From positions 1 through 64,000 of the forward strand of contig CAMNIN010000006.1 of the NCBI GenBank assembly GCA_946540735.1: a stretch of DNA of 64,000 bases. Direction: 5' to 3'. Each line of letters opens with the position of its first letter. Position 1 is the first letter of the stretch. The position numbers and the translations under genes were made by a program. Positions 42,299 through 54,920 of the stretch are shown here, in pieces. The notes beneath the pieces are model-generated. The model was given only the letters and a program-made list of their open reading frames with translations. It did no database searches and was not told where the DNA came from. Origin of the DNA: an uncultured Prevotellaceae bacterium (lineage in GTDB: Bacteria; Bacteroidota; Bacteroidia; Bacteroidales; Bacteroidaceae).

Positions 42299-43576
42299 AT
42301 GAGTAACGACAAGTTGCAGCGAGCATTTTTATTGGTGATTCTGGCCGTTTTCCCTTTCTTTTATGCCAGTGCAGGCAAACCCAAGAAGGTGCAGCAGACC
42401 GACCGGCAGTATTGGGCATCCATCGCCTATAGGCTGGCTCAGCCCGTGCTGGAGAACATGGCCAAGGGAGAGTTGCAGAAAAACATGCAGACCGAGTACA
42501 GTCCGAGTTTTGACGACCGTAACCGCAAGGTCGTCTACATGGAGACATTCGGCCGCCTGATGGCGGGTATCGCCCCATGGCTCTCGTTGCCCGACGATGA
42601 TACCCCTGAGGGGCAGCAGCGCAAGCAGTTGCGTGAGTGGGCTTTGGCCAGTTACAAGAATGCTGTCGATCCTGCATCGCCTGATTACCTGTTGTGGCAG
42701 GGAGCAGGCCAGGCCTTGGTAGATGCCGCTTACGTGGCGGAGAGTTTCCTGCGTGCCTACGATCAGTTGTGGGTGCCCCTCGACGATGTTACCAAGCAGC
42801 GTTATATCAAGGAGTTCACCGGTCTGCGTCGTGTGGACCCCCCATATACCAACTGGTTTTTGTTCTCTTCCATCCTGGAGAGTTTCATGGCCAAATGTGG
42901 AGCGCCATACGATGAGTTCCGTGTCAATACCGCCTGCCGGAAGACCGAGGAATGGTATGTGGGCGACGGTTGGTACGCCGACGGTCCTGTCTTCGCATTC
43001 GATTATTACTCCAGTTATGTGTTTCATGCCATGTATCTTGAGACATTGCAAGCCATGAAGGATGCCAAGGCCAACACCCGCATCGACTACAAGAAGTATT
43101 ATGACCGCGCCCTCAAGAGGGCACAGAAGTTTGCCGTCATCCTCGAGCGTTTCATCTCCCCCGAAGGCACCTTCCCCGTCATCGGCCGCAGCACCCCCTA
43201 CCGACTGGCCGCCATGCAGCCCCTTGCGCTGATGGCCTGGTATCAGACGTTGCCGAAAGAACTGTCCAACGGGCAAGTGCGCGCCGCCCTCACCAAGGTG
43301 ATCCACCGCATGTTCGACTACCAGAACAATTTCAATGAGGGAGGCTTCCTGACCATCGGTTTCTGTGGCTCCCAGCCCGAGACCGCCGATTGGTATACGA
43401 ACAACGGCAGTCTTTATATGACCTCGTTGACCCTGATGCCCCTGGGACTTCCCGCCGACCATCCCTTCTGGACCGATGAGGCCCAGCCCTGGACCCAGGT
43501 GAAGGCATGGGGCGGCCAGCCCTTCCCCAAAGACCACCGTTGGGCAGATGACCCTGCCACACCAGATAAATGGTGA
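42299..43576 (+). CDS. DUF2264 family protein, exported
   Basis: The 425-residue protein has an N-terminal hydrophobic stretch (AFLLVILAVFPFFYASAG) that is probably a signal peptide, then an alpha-rich fold with YMETFGRLMAGIAPWLSLPD, PDYLLWQGAGQALVDAAYVA, TNWFLFSSILESFMAKCGA, WYADGPVFAFDYYSSYVFHA and GFLTIGFCGSQPETADWYTN. These are marks of DUF2264, a family with an alpha-barrel-like layout found in carbohydrate loci; its activity is not settled to my knowledge. It leads an operon of rhamnogalacturonan and arabinogalactan hydrolases, which suggests a role on pectin side chains. GH105 follows after 40 bases. Confidence 0.85.
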   Translation: MSNDKLQRAFLLVILAVFPFFYASAGKPKKVQQTDRQYWASIAYRLAQPVLENMAKGELQKNMQTEYSPSFDDRNRKVVYMETFGRLMAGIAPWLSLPDDDTPEGQQRKQLREWALASYKNAVDPASPDYLLWQGAGQALVDAAYVAESFLRAYDQLWVPLDDVTKQRYIKEFTGLRRVDPPYTNWFLFSSILESFMAKCGAPYDEFRVNTACRKTEEWYVGDGWYADGPVFAFDYYSSYVFHAMYLETLQAMKDAKANTRIDYKKYYDRALKRAQKFAVILERFISPEGTFPVIGRSTPYRLAAMQPLALMAWYQTLPKELSNGQVRAALTKVIHRMFDYQNNFNEGGFLTIGFCGSQPETADWYTNNGSLYMTSLTLMPLGLPADHPFWTDEAQPWTQVKAWGGQPFPKDHRWADDPATPDKW

Positions 43577-43616
43577 ACCACGGGCATCTGTTGAACGTAT
43601 AATACCTTACTCCTCC

Positions 43617-44798
43617 ATGAAAAAGAATATCGTCATTTTGTGGCTTGCCGTCATGACGCTACCCGTCATGGCAGCTTCCCATACCGCCAAGGCCCGCCGG
43701 GTGCTGGCCATCATCGACCGAGTGAACACCTATTGGCAAGCCAACAATCCAGCGGAGGTACGCTCCTTCTGGGACAACGCAGCCTATCACACCGGGAATA
43801 TGGAGGCCTATTTCCTCACGGGAGAGCCACGTTACCTCGACTACTCCCTTCGGTGGGCACGCCACAACAACTGGATGGGCGCCACCGAGCCCGATCCGAG
43901 GAAATGGGAATACAAGACATATGGAGAGGACCAGCGCCATGTGCTTTTCGGCGATTGGCAGATCTGTTTCCAGACCTACCTTGACCTGTATCAGATCGCC
44001 ATGGGAGAATACGCTCCCACCGCAAAAGGCAAGAAAAAGATCCCGCCCCATGACAACCCGTCGAAGCGTATCATGCGCGCCAAGGAAGTGATGGGCTATA
44101 TTGTCGACTCCAAGGCCAATGACTATTGGTGGTGGGCGGACGCCCTCTACATGGTCATGCCCGTGATGTCCAAGATGTACAAACTCACCGGTGATGAGCG
44201 TTACCTCGACAAGATGTATGCCAATCTCCTTTATTCCGACAGCATCATGTATGACACCGAGACAGGTTTGTATTTCCGTGACGGGAAATATGTCTATCCC
44301 AAGCATAAGACCAACAGCGGCCAGAAAGATTTCTGGGCCCGTGGAGACGGATGGGTGCTTGCCGGCCTCGCCAAGGTGTTGCAGGATATGCCCCAGAGCT
44401 ACAAGCACCATTCTTTTTTCGCCGACAAGTATGTGCGGATGGCGAAGGCCGTAGCCGCCTTGCAGCAGAAGGAAGGCTATTGGACGCGGTCGATGATGGA
44501 TCCGCAGCAGGCACCAGGTCCGGAGACCAGCGGGACGGCATTCTTCACCTACGGTATCCTGTGGGGAGTCAACCATGGCTATTTGTCGAAGAAAGCCTTC
44601 AAGCCCGTCATCAAGAAGGCATGGAAATACCTCTCCCGTACAGCCCTGCAGGCCGATGGGAAAGTGGGGTATGTGCAGCCCATCGGCGAGAAGGCCATTC
44701 CCGGGCAGGTGGTGGATGCCAGCAGTCAAGCCAATTTCGGCGTAGGAGCCTTTCTTCTCGCCTCCTGTGAGTATGTGAGATACCTTGATAAGAAATAA
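43617..44798 (+). CDS. Glycoside hydrolase family 105 (unsaturated rhamnogalacturonyl/uronyl hydrolase)
   Basis: From the ATG at 43617 the protein has 393 residues with a signal peptide (MKKNIVILWLAVMTLPVMAA). The (alpha/alpha)6 barrel shows EAYFLTGEPRYLDYSLRWAR, the catalytic aspartate in YWWWADALYMVMPVMSKMY (Asp175), YFRDGKYVYPK, FWARGDGWVLAGLAKVL and ETSGTAFFTYGILWGVNHGY. GH105 enzymes hydrate the double bond left by lyases and release the unsaturated uronic acid, here probably from rhamnogalacturonan or glycosaminoglycan-like ends, in the periplasm. The freed uronate goes to KduI/KduD. The GH2 gene follows after 16 bases. Confidence 0.92.
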   Translation: MKKNIVILWLAVMTLPVMAASHTAKARRVLAIIDRVNTYWQANNPAEVRSFWDNAAYHTGNMEAYFLTGEPRYLDYSLRWARHNNWMGATEPDPRKWEYKTYGEDQRHVLFGDWQICFQTYLDLYQIAMGEYAPTAKGKKKIPPHDNPSKRIMRAKEVMGYIVDSKANDYWWWADALYMVMPVMSKMYKLTGDERYLDKMYANLLYSDSIMYDTETGLYFRDGKYVYPKHKTNSGQKDFWARGDGWVLAGLAKVLQDMPQSYKHHSFFADKYVRMAKAVAALQQKEGYWTRSMMDPQQAPGPETSGTAFFTYGILWGVNHGYLSKKAFKPVIKKAWKYLSRTALQADGKVGYVQPIGEKAIPGQVVDASSQANFGVGAFLLASCEYVRYLDKK

Positions 44799-44811
44799 AA
44801 ACAAAACATAG

Positions 44812-47964
<3,153 letters not shown>

Positions 47965-48002
47965 CAGCGAACATTTTTCATCTATAAAACCATCAACAAC
48001 CT

Positions 48003-49934
48003 ATGAAAAGGAACCTATTTCTAACTGCTGTTGCACTCGCGGCCATGACTTTCATGCCAGCCAGCGCACAGCGTCAACTCACCGTGAAGGCCAACAAACC
48101 CGGAGCTGTGATTCAGCCAACCATGTATGGCATCTTCTTTGAAGACATCAACTTCGGTGCCGACGGTGGTCTTTATGCCGAGATGGTCGAGAACCGCTCG
48201 TTTGAGTTTCCCGACCGCCTCATGGGATGGAATGTCTTCGGCAATGTGCAGGTGAGTGAGGCACGTCCTGCATTCGACCGCAATCCCCACTACGTCGTTC
48301 TCGGCGACTCCGGCCACATCGAGAAGCGCACGGGGTTGGAAAACCGCGGATTCTTCGGCATGGGCCTCAAGAAAGGTCTGCGCTATGATTTCTCGGTCTA
48401 TGCCCGTCTGCACGACTCCGGCAGCAAACCCGCCCGCATCCGTGTCGAACTGGTCAATTCGCATAATGGCATCATCACACGGCAGCGCATCACCATCGAC
48501 AGCCGCGACTGGAAAAAATACACCGCGTCGCTGACCCCCAACGTGACCGACCCCAAGGCCCTGATGCGCATCTTCCTGGAGACAGCTGAAGGAGTGGATC
48601 TCGACCATATCTCCCTCTTCCCCTCCGACAACTGGAATGGATTGCGTGCCGACCTGGTGAAGGACCTCGAGGACCTGCATCCCGGCATCTTCCGTTTCCC
48701 CGGCGGTTGTATCGTTGAAGGAACAGACTTGGAGACCCGTTATCAGTGGAAGAACTCTGTCGGGCAGGTGGAGAACCGTCCGCTCAACGAGAACCGCTGG
48801 AACTACACCTTTGCCCACCGCATGTACCCCAATTATTTCCAGTCGTACGGTCTGGGATTCTACGAGTTCTTCCTCCTCTCTGAGAAGATCGGAGCTGAGC
48901 CCCTCCCCGTGGTGAGCTGCGGTCTGGCCTGCCAGTTCCAGAATCACTCCGAGGATGCCCATGTGGCCGTCGACAACCTGCAGTCCTATATTGACGACGC
49001 CCTGGACTTGATCGAGTTTGCCAACGGCGGCACCGACACCAAATGGGGTAAACTGCGTGCCGATATGGGTCATCCGGCACCCTTCAACCTGAAGCAGATC
49101 GGTGTGGGTAATGAGCAATGGGGCGAACTGTATCCCCCCCGTCTGGAGAAATTCATCACTGCCATCCGTGCCAAATACCCTGGCATCAAAGTTTGCGGCA
49201 CCAGCGGTCCGTCGGCCGACGGCAAGGACTTCGACTATGGTTGGAAGGAGATGAAACGCCTCAAGGTCGACATCGTCGATGAGCACTATTACAAACCTCC
49301 ACAGTGGTTCCTCGACAATGCCGCCCGTTATGACAACTACGACAGGAAGGGTCCGAAAGTCTTCGCCGGAGAATATGCCGCCCATGGCAAGGGTGACCTC
49401 AACAACTGGGAAGCAGCCCTCTCCGAAGCCGCCTTCATGACCGGTCTGGAGCGCAATGCCGATGTCGTCTGGCAAGCTACCTACGCTCCGCTGTTCGCCC
49501 ATGTCGAGGGATGGCAGTGGAAGCCCGACCTCATCTGGTATGACAACCTCACCAGTCAGCGTTCGGCCAACTGGTACGTGCAGATGCTCTACGGCACCAA
49601 CAAGGGAACCCATGTGCTGAAACTCACGGAAAACGACAAGGCCGTGACCGGTCAGGACGGGCTTTATGCCAGTGCCGTATACGACAAGGACAGCAAGCAA
49701 TACATCGTCAAGATCGCCAATGCCGCCGACAAGAAGCAGGAAGTCGCCATCACCTTCAAAGGCCTGAAGAAAGTCGGTCAGGTGAAAGGTATTCTCCTCA
49801 CCGGCAACCCGGGAATGGAAAACCTTGTAGGCCGTCCTGAGCAGATTCGTCCCGTCGAGGTGAAATACGAGGGAGAAGGCAACGTGCTCAAGATGGAAGT
49901 GGGCGCCAAGAGCTTCCTGGTGCTGAGATTCTGA
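48003..49934 (+). CDS. Glycoside hydrolase family 51 alpha-L-arabinofuranosidase, exported
   Basis: The 643-residue protein has a signal peptide (MKRNLFLTAVALAAMTFMPASA), an N-terminal carbohydrate-binding-like sandwich (TMYGIFFEDINFGADGGLYA, then MVENRSFEF), the TIM barrel with IFRFPGGCIVEGTDLETRY, the acid/base glutamate in QIGVGNEQWGELYPP (Glu371) and the nucleophile in VFAGEYAAHGKGDL (Glu457), and a C-terminal sandwich. GH51 enzymes remove alpha-L-arabinofuranose from arabinan and arabinogalactan. It is the last gene of the operon; a long hairpin follows. Confidence 0.94.
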   Translation: MKRNLFLTAVALAAMTFMPASAQRQLTVKANKPGAVIQPTMYGIFFEDINFGADGGLYAEMVENRSFEFPDRLMGWNVFGNVQVSEARPAFDRNPHYVVLGDSGHIEKRTGLENRGFFGMGLKKGLRYDFSVYARLHDSGSKPARIRVELVNSHNGIITRQRITIDSRDWKKYTASLTPNVTDPKALMRIFLETAEGVDLDHISLFPSDNWNGLRADLVKDLEDLHPGIFRFPGGCIVEGTDLETRYQWKNSVGQVENRPLNENRWNYTFAHRMYPNYFQSYGLGFYEFFLLSEKIGAEPLPVVSCGLACQFQNHSEDAHVAVDNLQSYIDDALDLIEFANGGTDTKWGKLRADMGHPAPFNLKQIGVGNEQWGELYPPRLEKFITAIRAKYPGIKVCGTSGPSADGKDFDYGWKEMKRLKVDIVDEHYYKPPQWFLDNAARYDNYDRKGPKVFAGEYAAHGKGDLNNWEAALSEAAFMTGLERNADVVWQATYAPLFAHVEGWQWKPDLIWYDNLTSQRSANWYVQMLYGTNKGTHVLKLTENDKAVTGQDGLYASAVYDKDSKQYIVKIANAADKKQEVAITFKGLKKVGQVKGILLTGNPGMENLVGRPEQIRPVEVKYEGEGNVLKMEVGAKSFLVLRF

Positions 49935-49947
49935 TTCGTAGCGATGC

Positions 49948-50008
49948 GCCATGCTCATGTGTCATTCTTGCCATTTTAAGGCAAGGTGATGCATGAGCAT
50001 GGTATTTT
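49948..50008 (+). terminator. Terminator hairpin after the GH51 gene
   Basis: GCCATGCTCATG pairs with CATGAGCATGGT around an inner TTGCC-ATTTTAA-GGCAA stem, and ATTTTT follows. Confidence 0.75.
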
Positions 50009-50041
50009 TATGCGTTTTAAACATATTTTAACGTCATGGCA

Positions 50042-50072
50042 TTTGCGATGATGGGATTAATAGTTATTTTTG
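50042..50072 (+). promoter_or_regulatory. Promoter of the thioredoxin-fold operon
   Basis: TTTG (50042-50045), a 19-base spacer and TATTTTTG (50065-50072), 24 bases before the tlpA ATG. An upstream in-frame ATG at 50070 overlaps the box and is excluded. Confidence 0.8.
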
Positions 50073-50096
50073 CAATCAAATTTGAATTTGTTAGTT

Positions 50097-50585
50097 ATGA
50101 AAAGAATTTTGTTAGCGATTGTAATCGCTTTTGTTGGCGTTGCAAATCAGGTCAGTGCCCAGTTGCCTGCTGTCACTTTGAAGACCATGGAGGGCAAGAC
50201 CCTTCGTACTGATACGCTGTCGAATAATGGCAAGCCGTTTATCATCGATTTCTTTGCCACATGGTGCAAGCCCTGCAACCGCGAGCTCGATGCCATCAGT
50301 GAGGTGTATGAGGACTGGCAGGAAGAGACCGGTATGAAGATCTTCGCCATCTCCGTCGATCAGGCCCATAATATAAATAAGGTGAAGCCACTGGTTGACA
50401 ATCATGGTTGGACTTACGATGTATTGCTCGACACCAACAGCGAGTTTCAGAAAGCCCTGGGCATCCAGATGATACCCTACGTGCTGATTTGCGATGGCAG
50501 TGGCAAGATCGTCTACCGTCACAACGGTTATACCGACGGAGCCGAACAGGAGTTGATCGAGAAAATCCGGGAATTGGTGAAATAG
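50097..50585 (+). CDS. TlpA-family periplasmic thiol-disulfide oxidoreductase
   Basis: The promoter places the start at 50097 (MKRILLAIVIAFVGVANQVSA, a cleavable signal peptide). The mature protein of about 140 residues is a thioredoxin-like domain of the TlpA/ResA type: KPFIIDFFATWCKPCNREL with Cys57-x-x-Cys60, IFAISVDQAHNINKVKPL, and the cis-proline in LGIQMIPYVLICDGSGK. It should reduce or exchange disulfides in the periplasm. It opens a four-gene operon with a barrel protein and two Omp28-type proteins; the next gene starts 3 bases after its stop. Confidence 0.92.
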   Translation: MKRILLAIVIAFVGVANQVSAQLPAVTLKTMEGKTLRTDTLSNNGKPFIIDFFATWCKPCNRELDAISEVYEDWQEETGMKIFAISVDQAHNINKVKPLVDNHGWTYDVLLDTNSEFQKALGIQMIPYVLICDGSGKIVYRHNGYTDGAEQELIEKIRELVK

Positions 50586-50588
50586 GCC

Positions 50589-52238
50589 ATGAGCAGACAC
50601 AGACTATTGTTGGTCTCCCTTCTGACCATTCCGGTCATGGCTCTGGCCCAGAATGGTCAGACAGACAAAGTGACCGTCACAGGAAGCATCCAGAGTGATG
50701 TGCTCCTTCCCCAGGAAGATGAGAAGATCGGAGCGGGGAAATACGATGAATGGGGCCTGACCAATTCGTATGCCGACGTGCACATGATGAGCAAGAACGT
50801 CGATGCGGGTGCCCGTGTGGAGTTCATGCGCTTCCCCCTTCCAGGCTATGAGAATGATTTCAAGGGATGGGGTTTAGCCAATATCTACGCCAAGATGCAC
50901 ACCGACAAGTTGGAGATCACCCTTGGCAACTTCTATGAGCAGTTTGGCAGCGGTTTCATTCTCCGCACTTATGAGGAGCGTAGTCTGGGCATCGACAACT
51001 CCCTGCTTGGAGCCCGTGTGATGGCCAAACCCTTCAAAGGAGTCACCGTGAAGGGACTCTCGGGGTGGCAGCGCCGTTATTGGAGCTACAACAATGCACT
51101 GGTGTCGGGTGGCGACGTGGAGCTGAGTCTCGACCAGTGGTCGAGGGCGATGCAGGACCATGGCACTTACGTCACCCTTGGAGCCTCCTTCGTCAACAAG
51201 CACGAGCGTGAGGAAGACCTCTTTGTCGATGCCACCCACAAGCTCAGGATGCCCGAGAACGTCAACGCCTTTGATGTGCGTGCGCGCGTGCAAAAAGGCA
51301 ATGTGAGCGTTCTGGCCGAGTATGCCCAGAAGACCCAGGATCCCTCGTTCGACAATCATTACATCTACCGCAAGGGCAATGTGGCGATGCTCTCCGCCTC
51401 TTATTCCAAGCGCGGCATGAGTCTGCTGTTGCAAGCCAAGCGCAGCGACAACATGTCGTTCCGGTCGCGCCGTTCGATGAACGGCACCTCGTCGTTTCTC
51501 AACCACCTGCCAGCGTTCACCATGGACCATACCTATGCCCTGGCCGCCCTTTACCCCTATGCCACCCGTCCGGGTGGGGAATGGGCTTATCAGGCAGAGA
51601 TGGGTTATCAGTTCAAGCGCAAGACACTGCTCGGCGGCAAATACGGCACCAATGTCAAGTTGAACTTCTCGCATGTGCATGCCATCGACACCCATGAGGC
51701 CACCCCCGTGAACGGATCGCTATGGGGAACCGACGGTTATGGTTCGGCATTCTGGAAATGGGGTGACGGCATGTTCTATCAGGATATCAACGTGCAGGTC
51801 GACAAACGCTTGACCAAGGATTTCAAGCTCAACCTGATGTATATGAACCAGTTTTACAACAAGACCGTGGTTGAGGGAGAGGGCGGTATGATCCACTCCA
51901 ATATCTTCGTGGCCGATGGCAAGTACAGGTTTAACAACAAGTTGACACTCCGTGGCGAGTTGCAGTATCTCACTACCGGTGAAGACGAGGGAGACTGGGC
52001 GTTCGCCCTGCTTGAGCTCTCCGTGCTGCCCCATTTCATGTTCACCGTGTCAGACATGTACAACTGCGGTGAGAGCGACATTCACTATTATCAGGGATTG
52101 GTGACCTTCAATACCGGATCTCACCGGCTCCAGGTGGGCTATGGCCGTACCCGTGCCGGATACAACTGTTCGGGAGGTGTCTGCCGCTATGTGCCTGCGA
52201 GCAAGGGTTTCACGCTGTCGTATAACTACAATTTCTGA
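50589..52238 (+). CDS. Predicted outer-membrane beta-barrel, DUF6029-like
   Basis: The 549-residue protein has a signal peptide (MSRHRLLLVSLLTIPVMALA) and then alternating amphipathic strands over its whole length (KLEITLGNFYEQFGSGFILR, NVSVLAEYAQKTQDPSFDNH, LTLRGELQYLTTGEDEGDWA), ending in an aromatic C-terminal strand with final phenylalanine (KGFTLSYNYNF), as outer-membrane barrels do. I match it to Bacteroidetes DUF6029 with moderate confidence. Three cysteines sit near the C-terminus (one in DMYNCGES and a pair in YNCSGGVCRY), unusual for a barrel and notable in an operon of thiol proteins. Function unknown. Confidence 0.75.
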   Translation: MSRHRLLLVSLLTIPVMALAQNGQTDKVTVTGSIQSDVLLPQEDEKIGAGKYDEWGLTNSYADVHMMSKNVDAGARVEFMRFPLPGYENDFKGWGLANIYAKMHTDKLEITLGNFYEQFGSGFILRTYEERSLGIDNSLLGARVMAKPFKGVTVKGLSGWQRRYWSYNNALVSGGDVELSLDQWSRAMQDHGTYVTLGASFVNKHEREEDLFVDATHKLRMPENVNAFDVRARVQKGNVSVLAEYAQKTQDPSFDNHYIYRKGNVAMLSASYSKRGMSLLLQAKRSDNMSFRSRRSMNGTSSFLNHLPAFTMDHTYALAALYPYATRPGGEWAYQAEMGYQFKRKTLLGGKYGTNVKLNFSHVHAIDTHEATPVNGSLWGTDGYGSAFWKWGDGMFYQDINVQVDKRLTKDFKLNLMYMNQFYNKTVVEGEGGMIHSNIFVADGKYRFNNKLTLRGELQYLTTGEDEGDWAFALLELSVLPHFMFTVSDMYNCGESDIHYYQGLVTFNTGSHRLQVGYGRTRAGYNCSGGVCRYVPASKGFTLSYNYNF

Positions 52239-52241
52239 AGC

Positions 52242-53081
52242 ATGAGAAAGTATTTTCATCATATCCCCTCATTTCTGAACGTCCGTAGCCTCACAGGTGC
52301 CGTGTCGTCGGCTCTGATGGCGCTGATGCTGGTCGCCTGCGACCCCGTGGATGAAGCCGACCGTTTGATTTATGTGAAACCCGTTTCGGCCAGCCGCAAC
52401 GTGCTGATAGAGGATTTCACGGGGCAGCGTTGTGTCAATTGTCCCAATGCCACGCTGGAGATTGAGCGTCTGATGGCCCAATATGGTGGTGATACCATCA
52501 TCGCCGTGGGAATCCATAGCGGTCCGTTTGCCAAATCTGTCAGGGGCGTGCCCTATTCCCTTTATACTGCCGAAGGTGATGAGTACTTCAATTACTGGAA
52601 AGTGGAATCACAGCCCAAGGGCGTTGTCGACCGTTTGGGAACGAGTGATTATCCCTCGTGGAGCACCATTGTGCGTGATGAGTTGTCGAAAACGGCACCG
52701 CTAAACATGGTTCTTGCCCCTTATTATGACGCTGCCAGCCGCAAGCTGGACGTGATAGTCACGATTGCGGGCACAGATGGCCGCACACAGGGAAAGCTCC
52801 AGTTGTGGCTTGTCGAGGATGGCATCCAGGCCTTCCAGTACATGCCCGACGGGTCCACCAACCGAGAGTACATTCACAACCATGTGTTCCGCTCGTCGAT
52901 CAACGGCACCTGGGGAACCGATATCACCATAGATGAAGGGGCTTCCCAGGAGATGCACTTTGAAAAGACCCTCGACGAGGCCTGGGTGCCCGAGAACATG
53001 TGGGTCGTGGGCTTCGTGTATAACGACCATGGTGTCTGCCAGGCCACAAGGAACCGTTTGTTCGCCCCCAACATCCCTTAA
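52242..53081 (+). CDS. Omp28-type lipoprotein with thioredoxin-like domain
   Basis: The 279-residue protein has a lipoprotein signal ending LVAC (Cys33), followed by DPVDEADRL. The Omp28 domain begins NVLIEDFTGQRCVNCPNATL, with a CVNC pair (Cys64, Cys67) at the place of a thioredoxin active site, then IIAVGIHSGPFAKSV and a cis-proline-like SQPKGVVDRLGT. Omp28 is a Porphyromonas outer-membrane lipoprotein family. The rest is a beta-rich domain (LNMVLAPYYDAASRKLDVIV). It follows the barrel gene after 3 bases and precedes a secreted relative after 31. Confidence 0.85.
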   Translation: MRKYFHHIPSFLNVRSLTGAVSSALMALMLVACDPVDEADRLIYVKPVSASRNVLIEDFTGQRCVNCPNATLEIERLMAQYGGDTIIAVGIHSGPFAKSVRGVPYSLYTAEGDEYFNYWKVESQPKGVVDRLGTSDYPSWSTIVRDELSKTAPLNMVLAPYYDAASRKLDVIVTIAGTDGRTQGKLQLWLVEDGIQAFQYMPDGSTNREYIHNHVFRSSINGTWGTDITIDEGASQEMHFEKTLDEAWVPENMWVVGFVYNDHGVCQATRNRLFAPNIP

Positions 53082-53112
53082 TCCGAATCATTTCATTTAA
53101 AAATAACAGCTT

Positions 53113-54897
53113 ATGAGAAAAGTTTTACTATCTGTTTTGATGGCAGCATTCTGCTGCCTGGGACAAGCTGCCAACATTGCTGTGGGCTATTCGAATGGAG
53201 AGGTTGCCGAGTCGAGCAATTTCACCATCAAGGGCAAGGGCAAGGTGAGTGCAGCGGTCTATGTCACCCCCGAACTCTTCCAGCGTTACTTCGGCAATGA
53301 GTTGCGCGGTATCAAGGTGGGACTGGCCAGTGTGAAATACTGCGACTCCGTGTCGGTGTGGGTGAAGGAGACCCTCGACGGCGACAATGTGGCCGGCGGA
53401 CTTATGAAGCGTGGTGGTACCCCCAGTCCGAAAGTCGGTTGGAATGAGGTGATGCTCGACACCCCTTACGCCCTGCAGGAAGGCAAGGGCTTCTACATCG
53501 GTTTCACCTATGCCCAGCGCTATCAGGATGCCACGATCTCTATTGTGGGATTACCTATTGCCAACACCTCCTTTATCAAGCGCGGCCCCACTGCAGAGTG
53601 GGAGGATGTCAGCGCCCAGGGCGTGGTGAGCCTCGAAATGCTTATCGGTGGCGACAACATGCCTCAAGTCGACCTCAAGGCCAATTCCTCTGTCGCATCC
53701 AAGAAAGGCAGCGTGGTCACTGTGGTGACACAGATCACTAACAATGGTCAGCTTGATGCCAGCGATTACGACCTCACGTTCTCTTCCGATGCTTACAATT
53801 ATACCTACAAGGCCTCAACGCCTATTGTCGCCGGTAAGACAGCAGAGGTGAGCACCATCCTCTATGACGTGCCTGATGCCGTGGGACTCGACCTGCCGCT
53901 CATGCTTACCATCAGCCGTATCGGTGAGGGCGAGGACACCTATCCCGCCGACAACAGTGTGCAGGTGGGTGTGAAGGTGCAGCGTGGTGTGCTCGTCGAG
54001 GAGTTCACGGGCACCGGATGCGGCTGGTGTCCCCGCGGACTTGTCGGCATGGACAAGATGCACGACAAGTACGGACTTCAGTTCGTGGGCATCGGTATCC
54101 ACCAGTACAACGGCGATGACCCGATGTATCCCCAGTACAAGAACATCGGATTGAACAGTGCTCCGTCCTGTCTTATCGACCGTGATTATCAGACAGATCC
54201 CTATTATGGAAGCGACAACGTCGATATCTGCCATGACTTCGAGGCCGAGGCCGCCAAGGGCGCCATGGTAGCCCTGGAGGTGGAAGGCGAGTATAATGAA
54301 GACAAGACCGAGGTGACCATCACCACCACCATCCGTCCTTACGCCAACATCTCCGGCACCTCTCTGGGCGTCGTGCTGACCGCCGACGGTCTCACCGGTA
54401 CCAGTGCTTCCTGGAAGCAGGCCAACTATTACACCCAGTATGCTTCGTCGTCGCTTCCCGCCGACCTCGCACAGTTTGGTAGCGGTGGTGTGAACGGACA
54501 GTCATCCTTCTACTGGGTATTCAACGACGTGGCCATCGCCACCTACAAGCAAGGCAGCAACTGGGAACTCTCCGTGGGTGGTCTGGTGCAGAATGAGCCG
54601 CAGACCATCACCACCACGCTCAAGATGCCCACCAAGGCAGCCCTCCTTGCAGCCCTCATCTATGAGCAAGTGGCCGCCAATGTGTTCTTGCTCGACAGTT
54701 CGGGCAAGGCCATCAATGCCGCCCGTTCCTATGTCAAGTTCCCCAATGGAATCAAGGATGTCAACCAGCAGCCAGAGGCCGACCGTCATGAAGTGGCACG
54801 CTACACCCTCGACGGCCGCATGATCACCCGTCCGCAGAAAGGTGTCAATATCATTCGCCTCTCCGATGGTTCCACAGTGAAGGTAAACGTGCGTTGA
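53113..54897 (+). CDS. Secreted protein with Omp28/thioredoxin-like domain and T9SS-type tail
   Basis: The 594-residue protein has a signal peptide (MRKVLLSVLMAAFCCLGQA), an N-terminal beta domain (about 20-180), an immunoglobulin-like domain (DLKANSSVASKKGSVVTVVT), then an Omp28-type thioredoxin-like domain from about 293: GVLVEEFTGTGCGWCPRGLV with Cys303-Gly-Trp-Cys306 and the cis-proline region LNSAPSCLIDRDY. A further beta domain precedes the C-terminal ARYTLDGRMITRPQKGVNII with a basic end, typical of type A T9SS sorting domains. It would be placed at or released from the surface, so a CGWC thiol pair would act outside the cell. Last gene of the operon; a 13-bp hairpin follows. Confidence 0.85.
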   Translation: MRKVLLSVLMAAFCCLGQAANIAVGYSNGEVAESSNFTIKGKGKVSAAVYVTPELFQRYFGNELRGIKVGLASVKYCDSVSVWVKETLDGDNVAGGLMKRGGTPSPKVGWNEVMLDTPYALQEGKGFYIGFTYAQRYQDATISIVGLPIANTSFIKRGPTAEWEDVSAQGVVSLEMLIGGDNMPQVDLKANSSVASKKGSVVTVVTQITNNGQLDASDYDLTFSSDAYNYTYKASTPIVAGKTAEVSTILYDVPDAVGLDLPLMLTISRIGEGEDTYPADNSVQVGVKVQRGVLVEEFTGTGCGWCPRGLVGMDKMHDKYGLQFVGIGIHQYNGDDPMYPQYKNIGLNSAPSCLIDRDYQTDPYYGSDNVDICHDFEAEAAKGAMVALEVEGEYNEDKTEVTITTTIRPYANISGTSLGVVLTADGLTGTSASWKQANYYTQYASSSLPADLAQFGSGGVNGQSSFYWVFNDVAIATYKQGSNWELSVGGLVQNEPQTITTTLKMPTKAALLAALIYEQVAANVFLLDSSGKAINAARSYVKFPNGIKDVNQQPEADRHEVARYTLDGRMITRPQKGVNIIRLSDGSTVKVNVR

Positions 54898-54920
54898 AAT
54901 CCAAGCGATTGACCGATTAT

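Noticed and set aside
48021..49958. A 645-codon open frame antisense to the GH51 gene
   Set aside because: It mirrors the codon pattern of the GH51 gene, has no signal or family motif, and the sense strand encodes a complete enzyme with both catalytic glutamates.
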